Shown piece by piece: positions 25,144 through 35,073 of a stretch of 64,000 nucleotides of DNA. The DNA is from JBBTCX01 sp964494205. GTDB taxonomy: Bacteria; Planctomycetota; Phycisphaerae; UBA1845. The stretch lies in contig CAZBRD010000005.1 of assembly GCA_964494205.1 (NCBI GenBank), forward strand, positions 62,001 to 126,000, given 5' to 3'. Numbering within the stretch: position 1 is the stretch's first letter; every line of letters begins with the position of its first letter. A model generated the notes under the pieces. It was given only the letters and a program-made list of their open reading frames with translations, was not told the origin of the DNA and ran no database searches. The position numbers and the translations under genes are program-made.

Positions 25144-27725
25144 CAAACGATCATGACAAACTCAGGGAGTTTGATGAGGCACCCGTTGAAGACGACTCAA
25201 ACGGCGAAGCCGATGCCGATGATGCAACCGAAGAGGTCAGCGACGAAGACGTCGAAGATGCGGTTGGCATCATGGCCTTGCCCGAGAGCGGTTCGAACAG
25301 CGGCGACACTGTCCAGATTCCGGAACATCTTCCCGTCCTTCCGATCCGAAACTCAGTGGTATTTCCGGGGACTGTTACCCCCTTGCAGATCAACCGCGAA
25401 AAATCGCGCCGCGTGCTCGATCTCGCGCTGGCAGGCTCGCGCTTGATCGCCGTGGTAACACAGCGATCTCCCGCTGTTGAAGATCCCAAGCTCGACGATC
25501 TATACCGCGTGGGCACTGCGTGCGTCCTGCTCAAAATGCTCAAGACTGGCGACGGTTCGGAGACCATTATCGTTCATGGTTTGCGACGCGTCGGCATCGA
25601 ACACGTGACGGAAGAGACACGATTCCTCGAAGCGCGCGTACACGCGCATTCCGACCCCACCGACGTCTCCATGGAGCAGCGTGCTCTGGTTCACACAGTT
25701 CGCTCCGCAGCCGAGCGAATGATCGAGCTTTCGCCAAATATTCCCAACGAGGCAAGCACCGTCATCAGGAGCATCGAACGACCTGGCGCATTGGCTGATT
25801 TTCTGGCGGCCAACCTCCCGCTCAGCGTGATCCACCGGCAGGAAATTCTCGAAACCTTTGACGTCACCGAACGCATTCGCAAGGTCAACCTCGCGCTCGC
25901 GGCCCAGCTCGAAGTTGTCGAGCTTTCGCACAAGATTCAGGAGCAGGTTCGTGGCCAGGTCGACAAATCGCAGCGTGAGTATTACTTGCGCGAACAAATG
26001 AAAGCTATTCAGTCGGAACTCGGCGAGCAAAGCGCGGGCAGCGATCGGCTCAAAGACCTGCGTGCACGAATGGAAAAAGCCAAGCTGCCCGATCCCGTGC
26101 ACAAAGAAGCCGACCGCGAACTGGAACGAATGGAGCATATTCCCGAGGCATCGCCGGAATACGGCATGGTGCTCGATTACGTCGACTGGTTGGTCGAACT
26201 TCCCTGGTCCGTCAGCACCACTGACAGCCTGGATATTGTGAATGCCAAGAAAATTCTCGACGACGACCACTATGGCCTGGAGAAAATCAAGAAACGTATT
26301 CTCGAATTCCTCGCCGTCCGCACTCTTCGGGCAGACGCACATGGTTCGATACTCTGCTTCGCAGGTCCGCCGGGTGTAGGAAAAACTTCACTCGGCCAAA
26401 GCATCTCGCGCGCCATGGGACGCAATTTCATACGCATGTCACTCGGCGGCGTGCGCGATGAAGCATCCATCCGCGGACACCGACGAACCTATATCGGTGC
26501 AATGCCCGGGCGCATCATTCGCGAGCTGCGCCGAGCGGGCAGCAACAACCCCGTGTTCATGCTCGACGAGGTGGACAAGATTGGTGCCGACGTGCGCGGC
26601 GATCCGATGTCCGCACTTCTCGAAGTGCTCGACCCCGCGCAGAATTCGACCTTCGCCGACCACTACCTTGGCGTTCCGTTCGATCTCTCGAAGGTTCTGT
26701 TCATCGCCACCGCCAACTACATGCAGGCGATCGAGCCCGCGTTGCGCGATCGCATGGAAATCCTCGAACTCCCCGGTTACACCCCGCACGAAAAGCTGAT
26801 GATCGCGAAGAAGCACCTCATTCCGCGACAAATCGCCGAAAATGGGCTCACGCCGGATCAATTGCAATTCGAAGACGAAGCGATCAGCGCGATCATTTTC
26901 GACTACACGCGCGAAGCCGGTGTGCGAACGCTTGAACGCAAGATTGGTGCGATCTGTCGCGCCCGAGCAGCCGCTGTCGTACGCAAGGCAGAGCATCCAT
27001 CGCTCATTCGCGTGGGAGACTTGCGACCCATCCTCGGCGAAAAAGACTTCGAGCAGGAAGTCGCAGCCAACGTCGCACAACCCGGTATCGTGACCGGACT
27101 CGCGTTCACGCCCGTCGGTGGCGAGATTCTTTTCATCGAAGCCACAAAAATGCCCGGTCGTGGCCAACTGACGCTCACCGGTCAACTCGGCGAAGTCATG
27201 CGCGAATCAGCCGTCGCTGCCAGCTCGATCATTCGCAGCCGCGCCCGCAAACTCAGCATCAACTTGAAAGAATTCCAATCGCACGACATCCACATCCACG
27301 TTCCCGGCGGCGCGATCCCGAAGGACGGCCCATCGGCAGGCGTAGCGATGCTGACTTCGATGGCGTCGGTGATTACCGACAAACCCGTCGATCCGCACAC
27401 CGGCATGACAGGCGAGATCACGCTGAGCGGTCGAGTGCTGCCCATCGGCGGCGTGCGCGAAAAAGTGCTCGCGGCGCACCGTGCGGGCCTCGTACGCATC
27501 ATCCTCCCTGAGCGAAACCGCAACGACCTCGAAGAAGTCCCCGAAGAAGTCCGCAAGAGCCTCGATTTCGTTTTCGTTCAAACGATCGATGAACTGTTCG
27601 ACACCGTTTTCCGAAAGAAGGCCCCCGCAACTAAACGTAAGCCATCAAAACTCAAAACCAAATCGAGCGCCAAAACCAAGGTCCGCGCTCGCCGAAAAAC
27701 CAAGAAACGAAGAAAAATCGCCTAA
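25140..27725 (+). CDS. lon: ATP-dependent Lon protease
   Basis: An 861-residue hexameric AAA+ serine protease that degrades misfolded and regulatory proteins in the cytoplasm. After an acidic, poorly conserved N-terminal stretch (about 1-55) come the LON substrate domain (LPVLPIRNSVVFPGTVTPL), a coiled coil (QREYYLREQMKAIQSELGE), Walker A GPPGVGKTSLG (from 409), Walker B PVFMLDEVDKIG, and the protease domain with catalytic Ser732 in KDGPSAGVAM. The C terminus is a Lys/Arg-rich tail of about 40 residues, a feature that may add DNA or polyanion binding (inference). It overlaps hsp20 by four bases and precedes the VKOR-DsbA gene by three bases. Confidence 0.97.
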   Translation: MTNDHDKLREFDEAPVEDDSNGEADADDATEEVSDEDVEDAVGIMALPESGSNSGDTVQIPEHLPVLPIRNSVVFPGTVTPLQINREKSRRVLDLALAGSRLIAVVTQRSPAVEDPKLDDLYRVGTACVLLKMLKTGDGSETIIVHGLRRVGIEHVTEETRFLEARVHAHSDPTDVSMEQRALVHTVRSAAERMIELSPNIPNEASTVIRSIERPGALADFLAANLPLSVIHRQEILETFDVTERIRKVNLALAAQLEVVELSHKIQEQVRGQVDKSQREYYLREQMKAIQSELGEQSAGSDRLKDLRARMEKAKLPDPVHKEADRELERMEHIPEASPEYGMVLDYVDWLVELPWSVSTTDSLDIVNAKKILDDDHYGLEKIKKRILEFLAVRTLRADAHGSILCFAGPPGVGKTSLGQSISRAMGRNFIRMSLGGVRDEASIRGHRRTYIGAMPGRIIRELRRAGSNNPVFMLDEVDKIGADVRGDPMSALLEVLDPAQNSTFADHYLGVPFDLSKVLFIATANYMQAIEPALRDRMEILELPGYTPHEKLMIAKKHLIPRQIAENGLTPDQLQFEDEAISAIIFDYTREAGVRTLERKIGAICRARAAAVVRKAEHPSLIRVGDLRPILGEKDFEQEVAANVAQPGIVTGLAFTPVGGEILFIEATKMPGRGQLTLTGQLGEVMRESAVAASSIIRSRARKLSINLKEFQSHDIHIHVPGGAIPKDGPSAGVAMLTSMASVITDKPVDPHTGMTGEITLSGRVLPIGGVREKVLAAHRAGLVRIILPERNRNDLEEVPEEVRKSLDFVFVQTIDELFDTVFRKKAPATKRKPSKLKTKSSAKTKVRARRKTKKRRKIA

Positions 27726-27728
27726 CAC

Positions 27729-29141
27729 ATGAAGAACCGAACCATCGCAGACAAGGTTGCCATTGTCGCTGCCATCTTCGCAGCCTACTTCAGTTATCAA
27801 TTGCTCATCAAACACATGACCGGCGCATCGACGGTGTGGTTTGATCAAGGATGCCATCTTTCTGCGCTTGGCGACAAAGCCAACTGTGCAGCCGTCCTCA
27901 ACAGTCCCTACTCATACATCCCACCGAAGTTTGAAGGAAAATCGAGCGGCACGTCTTTCCCGGCCGCGTTCCTCGGTTTGATCTACTACGCCGTGCTGTT
28001 CATCTTTCTCGTCGGCGTAGGCAGACCTTCGCGCGAACGCCGATGGCTGCTATTCCTACCCATCGCTGGCGTCGCACTTGGCCTGCTCGGCTCTGCCTAT
28101 TTCATCTTCGTCATGTTCTCGAAGATCGGCGAATGGTGCGTCTGGTGCGCGGTAACTCACGGCCTGAACTTCATCATCGCCGCCTGTCTCCTGCGACTTT
28201 GGTTCGTCGCCGCGAAGGAGCCTTCACTTACCACGGCTACAACCACAGAAAACGCCAACGATAACGCGCCCCCGTCCCCATCGGTCGTAATGCTGCCTTC
28301 GACGCGCCAGCTTTTCCTCACATTCACCAGCGCGGCCTTGGTCATCTATATGTCTTATCTCATGATGGGCATGTTGCGCGTGGGAAAATTGCAGGCTGAG
28401 ATCGGTGAATACAAAGCAGAGCTGGACCGCGTACGTGCAGATGTGCAAACACTCTTCGCGGGTTGGCAAGCCGCTCCCAAAAAGGAATACAAGCCCGCAG
28501 CCGACGACCCGACCAGAATGCCTGCAAAAGACGGCAAGCCTTATGACGTTGTCATCTTCAGCGACTTCGAATGTCCCAGTTGCTCTCGCATGGCTACTTT
28601 CCTCGAAGATCGCGTGCAACCGCTCTTCGGCGGCCACCTTCGCCTGACTTACAAACACTTCCCGCTGGGAATGGATTGCAACCCGCTCGTAAAGAAAACC
28701 ATCCACCCGAACGCCTGCACAGCCTCAAGATTGGCGGAGGCAGCCCGTTCGGTCGGCGGCAACGACGCGTTTTGGAAGGCACACGATTTTCTGTTCTCAC
28801 ATCAACAGAATTGGAAAAAGAAGCCGCCGACGAAGGAAGAAGTGTCTGAAGCATCGGGCGTTAGCGTCGACGCGTTGCAGACGGCCCTCGAATCACAGGC
28901 ACCGTCAACTCGAATAGCGGATGACGTAAAACTTGCAGAACAATGGGGCGTTCAAGGCACGCCGACCATTTTCGTTGACGGCAAATTAATCCCGCCCATC
29001 GCCAAGATGTCCGAAAGTTTCTGGAACGAACTAGCGAATCACTACTGGAACACCGTTGCACAACAACCCCGACCTGAAGCCACCAAGCTCAGTCACCTTC
29101 CCCCTATTCAAGGTAACCCAGGTCCGCAAGGCGGGAAGTGA
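27729..29141 (+). CDS. VKOR-DsbA fusion for disulfide bond formation
   Basis: A 470-residue membrane protein joining both halves of an oxidative folding system. Residues 1-160 are a vitamin K epoxide reductase domain with the loop cysteines in GCHLSALGDKANCAAVL and the redox pair C137-x2-C140 (EWCVWC) next to the quinone. A further helix (about 198-220) and a coiled linker lead to a periplasmic thioredoxin-fold domain with C282-x2-C285 (ECPSC) and cis-Pro in GTPTIFVDG. It would move electrons from new thiols to the quinone pool, serving Cys-rich exported proteins such as those at 30956 and 59219. It starts three bases after lon and its end overlaps a convergent gene by 38 bases. Confidence 0.92.
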   Translation: MKNRTIADKVAIVAAIFAAYFSYQLLIKHMTGASTVWFDQGCHLSALGDKANCAAVLNSPYSYIPPKFEGKSSGTSFPAAFLGLIYYAVLFIFLVGVGRPSRERRWLLFLPIAGVALGLLGSAYFIFVMFSKIGEWCVWCAVTHGLNFIIAACLLRLWFVAAKEPSLTTATTTENANDNAPPSPSVVMLPSTRQLFLTFTSAALVIYMSYLMMGMLRVGKLQAEIGEYKAELDRVRADVQTLFAGWQAAPKKEYKPAADDPTRMPAKDGKPYDVVIFSDFECPSCSRMATFLEDRVQPLFGGHLRLTYKHFPLGMDCNPLVKKTIHPNACTASRLAEAARSVGGNDAFWKAHDFLFSHQQNWKKKPPTKEEVSEASGVSVDALQTALESQAPSTRIADDVKLAEQWGVQGTPTIFVDGKLIPPIAKMSESFWNELANHYWNTVAQQPRPEATKLSHLPPIQGNPGPQGGK

Positions 29142-30810
29142 CCTGCTCAAGGTCACGATCGTTGTAAACGTCTTTCGATTCGCTGCTCGAAATCGCGGCG
29201 CTCGCTTCTTCGTAATAGATCTGTGGCTGCGATTCAAAAAGCTCATCGACGACGCGCCCCTGCATGTCTCGCGGGATCGGCAGCCCGAGCATCGCAAGAA
29301 TCGTCGGCGCACAATCCACGATGTGCGCCCGCACATCTTTCGCCTTCGCCATGCCCGCACCCGTTGCAATCAGAATTCCATCCGCGCGATGAGTCCCCTC
29401 GATCTTGCTGTACGGTAGCCATTGCACCACGTCGTTACCGCGAATGCGCCGCACCACAGCCAGCGAATCATGTGGAATCAGAATTAGGTCCGGCATCCAC
29501 GGCTGATCATCCCGCGATACGCCGTATAGCTCCTCCGGTTTGTGCACCTCGGGAAAAAGTTGAACAGTCCGGCCGCTAGTGTCACGAGTCTGACACTCTG
29601 GCCCGAGTAGTCGCTCGCGAATCTCATCGCGCAGCGTCTCATATTGTTTCGGATCGACAATCCCGACCGGCTGGCGTCCCTTCAGATTAATGTACAGGAA
29701 TCCTGCCATCCCCGCGTGCATCACACACGCGCGCGTCTTGTCGAAATCGATCGCCAGCTCGTGCGTCACGTCGCCGTCGCGAACAAACTTCTTTGTCTTT
29801 CCACGGAACCGATCTAGAAGATATTGCAACCGCGTCGAACCCTGCGCCGCCGAACTTCTGAGGTGCAAATACCCCCAATCTTGCAGCAGCTTATTGACCT
29901 GTATCTTTCCTTCGAGACTTCCGTGGCCATGATCCGACACCATCAACACAGCCGCGTCATTCCGCCTCGCGTAATCAACAAACTCCCCCACCGCGCGATC
30001 CAGTTCGCCGAAACATTCTTTGACGATTTCATGTCGCGTTCGATTTCGCGACGCCCATCGCGGATCGATGTACTTCCAAGTCTTGTGCTGCAGGTTGTCC
30101 ACCAGCTTGAGGACGACCATCAACACATCCCAGCCAAAGCGATCTCCCAAGCTGCGAGTCATATCGAGGCCCTGGAAAAAGCTTCGTGACATGTAGGTTA
30201 CGTTTTGCCGGAAAAGTTTTTCGCCGCCGAACGTTTTTCGCTTCCACTTTTTCCGCAGCGTCGGGTCCGGCCACTTTGCGAGCACATCAGCCTTCAACTC
30301 CGGTGGATACGCAAAGTCAGATTGCGGCCCGGGCGTCTCGAAACCGGTGATCATGAATCCGTTCACCGGAATCGGCGGATACGTCATGGGAACGTGCAGA
30401 CTCCCGACCCGCAGCCCATGGCCTCCGAGAATCTGCCACAAGTTCCGCACGTGATCCAGGCACCGCATGCTGTTGAAGGAGAGCTTGTTGGCCAGCGGGT
30501 CGTAACGCTCAAAATCGATGATTCCGTGCAATCCGGGCTGTTTGCCGGTCAGAAACGTCGTCCAGGCAGCCGGGGTTATCGGAGGCGTTGTCGATCGGAG
30601 AATCCCGCTCGCACCAGATTCGACCGCTTCCTTGAGGCGCGGCATCCTCCCCTCGGCCATCAGCGGTCCGAGTACGTCGAAGGTCGCCCCATCGAGTCCG
30701 AGGATGAGCAGCTTCTTGGGTCTGGTTGGACTATTCTTATTCTGACTATTCACCTGCCTTATAGAATACTCGTTACGTCCCGAAACTGCGAGAGTTACGT
30801 CCCGTATCAT
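29104..30810 (-). CDS. Alkaline-phosphatase-superfamily phosphodiesterase/nucleotide pyrophosphatase-like enzyme
   Basis: A 568-residue enzyme of the type I phosphodiesterase/nucleotide pyrophosphatase branch. The metal and nucleophile region is LLILGLDGATFDVL with TPPITPAAWTTFLTGKQPGLHGI (Thr nucleophile in PAAWT), and later SDHGHGS and GTHRADGIL supply Asp/His ligands. There is no signal peptide, so it may act in the cytoplasm. Start options are ATG at 30810 or GTG at 30753, which has AAGG close by. Comparable enzymes occur as EboF in ebo clusters; the cluster-like operon lies 8 kb away, so a link is speculative. The 3' end overlaps the convergent VKOR-DsbA gene. Confidence 0.85.
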   Translation of the reverse strand: MIRDVTLAVSGRNEYSIRQVNSQNKNSPTRPKKLLILGLDGATFDVLGPLMAEGRMPRLKEAVESGASGILRSTTPPITPAAWTTFLTGKQPGLHGIIDFERYDPLANKLSFNSMRCLDHVRNLWQILGGHGLRVGSLHVPMTYPPIPVNGFMITGFETPGPQSDFAYPPELKADVLAKWPDPTLRKKWKRKTFGGEKLFRQNVTYMSRSFFQGLDMTRSLGDRFGWDVLMVVLKLVDNLQHKTWKYIDPRWASRNRTRHEIVKECFGELDRAVGEFVDYARRNDAAVLMVSDHGHGSLEGKIQVNKLLQDWGYLHLRSSAAQGSTRLQYLLDRFRGKTKKFVRDGDVTHELAIDFDKTRACVMHAGMAGFLYINLKGRQPVGIVDPKQYETLRDEIRERLLGPECQTRDTSGRTVQLFPEVHKPEELYGVSRDDQPWMPDLILIPHDSLAVVRRIRGNDVVQWLPYSKIEGTHRADGILIATGAGMAKAKDVRAHIVDCAPTILAMLGLPIPRDMQGRVVDELFESQPQIYYEEASAAISSSESKDVYNDRDLEQVTSRLADLGYLE

Positions 30811-30955
30811 ACTTGTCTGCCGGCGGGTGCTGCGCCTACACTACAAGACCAATTGCCATTCGGGCAGCCGCGACCATCGCCTTCGATTGTTGTGTTCGCG
30901 GAAGACGGGCCAAGGGTTGAGTTGGCACGCCGCCAAGGATAGGGGAAAAAGCTGC

Positions 30956-33900
30956 ATGTCGAGATTGAGCAAGGCTCTTCGCGTAATCGTTCTATTCACA
31001 AGTATTCAGGTTGCAACGACAGTCCGGGCTGAACTACATACCGTAACGTTCAGCAATCCGGCCGGCGTTCCTACCAGCCATAATCCGGACACGGGCGGAA
31101 TCCTCCAGCCGACATGCCATAACTTCGTGGAAGACGGGGTGCATGCCGAAGCGTTCTGGGTGCCCAACGTCATGACCACCTATTTCATTCAGCATTGGCC
31201 AACCGGCTTTCGACCGGACGGCCACTTTCATCAACTGCCAAACGGTTATGAAACATCGCACGGATTCGCGACCGATACCAGCTCGAGCACACCGGACGTT
31301 TCGGGCATCTACATTCAGATGGCTGACGGCCGTCCGTTCGATCTCGTGAGCCTCCAATACCGTCTGCTCAACATGCCCGCAGGAACCACGTTCCGCGTCG
31401 GCACAAACTACGATCCGATGAACGCGGCTAATTCGAATTTCGTGACCTTTAATTTGACGTCGCAAACACCGTTCACAACTTTCAACTTTGGTAACGCATT
31501 TCTTCAAGTGAATCGCGTGTTCATCACCGCCTTCATGACGACCGATCAGCAGAAACGCGTTCTATGGGACAACATCGTCGTCAACGCAGGTCCGCCGCTC
31601 TGCACGAGCGACGCGAGTTGCGATGACGGCGTCTCGTGCACGATCGATACCTGCAACCTCGGAAACGGTATTTGCTCGCACACGCCGGATGATGAAGTTT
31701 GCGACAACGGCCTCTATTGCGACGGCATCGAAACATGCAATGCCACTCTCGGCTGCCAGGCAGGCACGGCGATCGATTGCTCTGATGACGTTACTTGTAC
31801 GGTCGATACATGCAACGAAGCCACGCAGCTCTGCGAACACACCACAAGCAATGCCCTCTGCGATGACAGTCTTTTCTGCAACGGCGTGGAAACTTGTGAT
31901 GCGGAGCTGGGTTGTCAGTCCGGAACCCCGGTCGTCTGCAGCGACGAAATCGATTGCACTACCGATGCCTGCAACGAAGCTACTGACGCCTGCGCCTTTA
32001 CGCCCAACAACGCCGTTTGCACCGACGGAATCTTCTGCAACGGCACGGAAGTCTGTAATCCGGCGACTGGCTGCGAGCCCGGCCCATTGGAAACCTGCAA
32101 CGACGGCATCGCCTGTACAACAGATACCTGCAATACAGAAACCGATTCGTGCGTTCACTCGCCGGAGCAATCTCTTTGCAACGACGGCCTGTTCTGCAAC
32201 GGAACTGAATCCTGCGACGCGGTACTCGGTTGCCTCGCCGGTACACCGGTGAATTGCAACGACGGCGTCGCCTGCACCACCGATAGCTGCAACGAAGTCG
32301 ACCTCTCCTGCACGCACACGCCGAACAACGCAGCCTGCAATGACGGCCTCTTCTGCAACGGCACTGAGACTTGCGACGCCGTAAACGGTTGCCAGGCCGG
32401 CACACCGGTGGACTGTAACGACGGCATCGCCTGCACCACTGACGCATGCAACGAAGCCGCCGACGCCTGCGCTTTCACGCCGGTGAACTCGGCCTGCGAC
32501 GACGGTCTTTACTGCAATGGTTCCGAAACCTGCTCCGCAACTCTAGGCTGCCAGGCAGGCATGTCGCCATGCGGCAATCAGACTTGCACCGAAAGCAACG
32601 ACACCTGCGGCGCCAACCGCGAAATGTGGATGGTGTTCACGTCATCGGCCAACGTGCCGGGCGTTGGCGTTATTGAGACTCAAGACATCGCCTCCTACAA
32701 CCTCACGTCGCACACCTGGTCGCTCGTGTTCGACGGAAGTGACGTTGGCCTAACGCTCGCGATCGACGGCATCGCGCGTCTCGACAATGGTTCGATCCTC
32801 ATGTCATTCGTCGATCCGGGCAACGTCCCCGGCCTCACCGGCGGTCCCGACGGTTTGCTCGTGGACGATTCCGACGTCGTGATGTTCACGCCGACTTCGC
32901 TCGGCGCAACCACAGCGGGTTCATTCTCCTTCTACTTCGACGCAAGCGATGTCGGTTTGACTGTCTCCACCGAAGACCTCGACGGTATTGAGCTAAACGA
33001 AGCCGGCAACCTCGTCTTCACGACATTGGGCGCGTTCAGCGTTCCCGGCCTCTCGGGTGATGACAAAGACCTCGTCACGTTCAACGCGACGAGCCTTGGC
33101 GCTGTCACCGCCGGCACGTTCTCCGTTTTGCTGGATGGAACCGATGTCGAATTGACGACTAACGATGAAAACATCGACGGCTTCTCGATTTCAGCTGCCG
33201 GCTCATTCATCCTATCAACCACCGGCCCGTTCTCCGTCACTGGAGCAAGCGGTCCGGATGAAGACATTTTCGAGTTCTTCCCAAACGTTCTGGGAGCCGC
33301 ATCGTCCGGCACCTACGCCCCGCTCCTCGACCTGACCACTATCGGTATCGATGCGTCGGAAGACGTTCAGGAATTGGAACTCGTCGAAACCGGCACGGAA
33401 GAGGAACCAACAGAATGTGAAAACGACGCAGATTGCGACGACGGCATCGAATGCACCGTCGATTCCTGCAACACCGAAACCGGTACTTGCAGCTACACGC
33501 TCGACCACGGCTCGTGCGACGACGGCCTGTTCTGTAACGGTGTGGAAGTTTGCGACTCCGAACTCGGCTGCACCGCTGGCGCAGCCGCCGGTTGCGACGA
33601 CGGCATCGCCTGCACCACGGATGCCTGCGACGAAAACACAGATTCGTGCATGCACACGCCGAACAACGCGGCCTGCAACGACGGCCTCTTCTGCAACGGC
33701 ACCGAGACCTGCAGCGCGGTCCAAGGTTGCGTGGCTGGCACGCCTGTGAACTGCGGCGACAGCGTCGCCTGCACCACCGACACCTGCAACGAAGCCACTG
33801 ATTCCTGCGTGCACACGCCTAACAACGGTTCATGCAGCGACGGCGTGTATTGCAACGGCGTAGAAATCTGCGATGCGATTCAAGGCTGCCAGGCTGGCAC

Positions 33901-34735
33901 CGCACCTTGTGCTGCCGAAATGTGCAGCGAAGCCAACGATTCCTGCGGCACGAGCCAGGAACTCTTACTTGCCTTCGCAGCCGCAACCAACGTGCCAACC
34001 ATTGGCACCGTCGAGAACGAAGACATCGTCTCCTACGACCTGAACACCGGCGTCTGGACTTTGGTCTTCGACGGCAGCGACGTCGGCCTGTCCGGCTTTG
34101 CCATTGACGCGTTCACGCAATTAGCTGACGACTCGATCCTGCTGTCCTTCAACGAACCGGGCAACGTCACCGGTCTCACCGGCGGCCCCGGCGGCTTGCT
34201 CGTCGACGATTCCGATATCATTCGATTTGTGCCGACATCTCTCGGCACAACCTCAGCCGGTTCATTCTCGTTCTACTTCGACGGCAGCGACGTGAGTCTC
34301 AGCTCCGATACCGAAGACGTGGACGCCATCATCGTGAACGCATCTGGGCAGTTGATCCTCTCAACTAACGGCAGCTACTCCGTCACCGGTGCCAGCGGTA
34401 ACGGCGGAAACCTCTTCACATTCACCCCGACCAGCCTCGGCTCGGTGACCACAGGCACATACGCCGTTTACTTCGACGGCAGCGACGTCGGCCTCTCAGC
34501 TTCGGCCGCCGAGAACCTCGACGCCGCCACGCTCCGCGCGTCTGGTGCAATCCTCTACTCGACCTCCGGCGACTTCACCGTCCCAGGTCTCACGGGCACG
34601 AACGAAGATATCGTGCAGTTCAATCCGACCCTGCTCGGTCCAACCACGACCGGCTCGTCCGTGAACTTCCTGCACCTGACCAACATTGGAATCGACGCCT
34701 CGGCGGATATCGTTGGCTTGCAGATTCTTGAATAA
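30956..34735 (+). CDS. Giant secreted protein with Cys-rich and beta-repeat modules
   Basis: 1259 residues. A signal peptide (ALRVIVLFTSIQVATTVRA) and an N-terminal domain of about 180 residues (GIYIQMADGRPFDLVSLQYRL) precede six-plus Cys-rich units of about 45 residues with the pattern CNDGIACTTDTCNE...C.HTPNNAxCNDGLFCNGTETC. Then comes a beta-repeat domain with FDGSDVGL and PTSLG motifs, a second Cys-rich array, and a second beta-repeat domain ending IGIDASADIVGLQILE. The overall order is duplicated. Similar Cys-rich units occur in large secreted proteins of planctomycetes and myxobacteria; their function is unknown. AGGGGA lies nine bases before the ATG at 30956. No C-terminal anchor is visible. 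Confidence 0.85.
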   Translation: MSRLSKALRVIVLFTSIQVATTVRAELHTVTFSNPAGVPTSHNPDTGGILQPTCHNFVEDGVHAEAFWVPNVMTTYFIQHWPTGFRPDGHFHQLPNGYETSHGFATDTSSSTPDVSGIYIQMADGRPFDLVSLQYRLLNMPAGTTFRVGTNYDPMNAANSNFVTFNLTSQTPFTTFNFGNAFLQVNRVFITAFMTTDQQKRVLWDNIVVNAGPPLCTSDASCDDGVSCTIDTCNLGNGICSHTPDDEVCDNGLYCDGIETCNATLGCQAGTAIDCSDDVTCTVDTCNEATQLCEHTTSNALCDDSLFCNGVETCDAELGCQSGTPVVCSDEIDCTTDACNEATDACAFTPNNAVCTDGIFCNGTEVCNPATGCEPGPLETCNDGIACTTDTCNTETDSCVHSPEQSLCNDGLFCNGTESCDAVLGCLAGTPVNCNDGVACTTDSCNEVDLSCTHTPNNAACNDGLFCNGTETCDAVNGCQAGTPVDCNDGIACTTDACNEAADACAFTPVNSACDDGLYCNGSETCSATLGCQAGMSPCGNQTCTESNDTCGANREMWMVFTSSANVPGVGVIETQDIASYNLTSHTWSLVFDGSDVGLTLAIDGIARLDNGSILMSFVDPGNVPGLTGGPDGLLVDDSDVVMFTPTSLGATTAGSFSFYFDASDVGLTVSTEDLDGIELNEAGNLVFTTLGAFSVPGLSGDDKDLVTFNATSLGAVTAGTFSVLLDGTDVELTTNDENIDGFSISAAGSFILSTTGPFSVTGASGPDEDIFEFFPNVLGAASSGTYAPLLDLTTIGIDASEDVQELELVETGTEEEPTECENDADCDDGIECTVDSCNTETGTCSYTLDHGSCDDGLFCNGVEVCDSELGCTAGAAAGCDDGIACTTDACDENTDSCMHTPNNAACNDGLFCNGTETCSAVQGCVAGTPVNCGDSVACTTDTCNEATDSCVHTPNNGSCSDGVYCNGVEICDAIQGCQAGTAPCAAEMCSEANDSCGTSQELLLAFAAATNVPTIGTVENEDIVSYDLNTGVWTLVFDGSDVGLSGFAIDAFTQLADDSILLSFNEPGNVTGLTGGPGGLLVDDSDIIRFVPTSLGTTSAGSFSFYFDGSDVSLSSDTEDVDAIIVNASGQLILSTNGSYSVTGASGNGGNLFTFTPTSLGSVTTGTYAVYFDGSDVGLSASAAENLDAATLRASGAILYSTSGDFTVPGLTGTNEDIVQFNPTLLGPTTTGSSVNFLHLTNIGIDASADIVGLQILE

Positions 34736-35073
34736 TGAATCACCGATCAACCATCAGGCGGAAGATCAAAAGCCTCCACTCGGTTGATCGTGATTCTCAA
34801 GTTGAGATCGGAGGCTGGGAACTGATGCACTAAGTTGATTGTTCTCATGCCTCCGTAACCAGGCGTGCCAGTGACAGACACCGGCAACTACGGAAATCAC
34901 ACTGAAGCACCACTTTAGTGTGGCGGCGTTTACCTGGCGTAAACTTTCATCTCGACATCCACGACGCGACCATGCCTATCCGGTCATTTGATGTACACGT
35001 CGAATACTCAAAGAGTTACGCATGAACAAAATACTGTGACGGATTTGTAATGGTACCGTAATTCATCTGACTG
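34736..35073. other. Intergenic region after the giant repeat gene, with inverted repeat
   Basis: A 338-bp gap. It opens with a long hairpin (34738-34795: AATCACCGATCAACC pairing with GGTTGATCGTGATT), which may end transcription of the upstream gene. A smaller one (CCACTTTAGTGTGG) follows near 34912. No gene was recognised. Confidence 0.5.
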
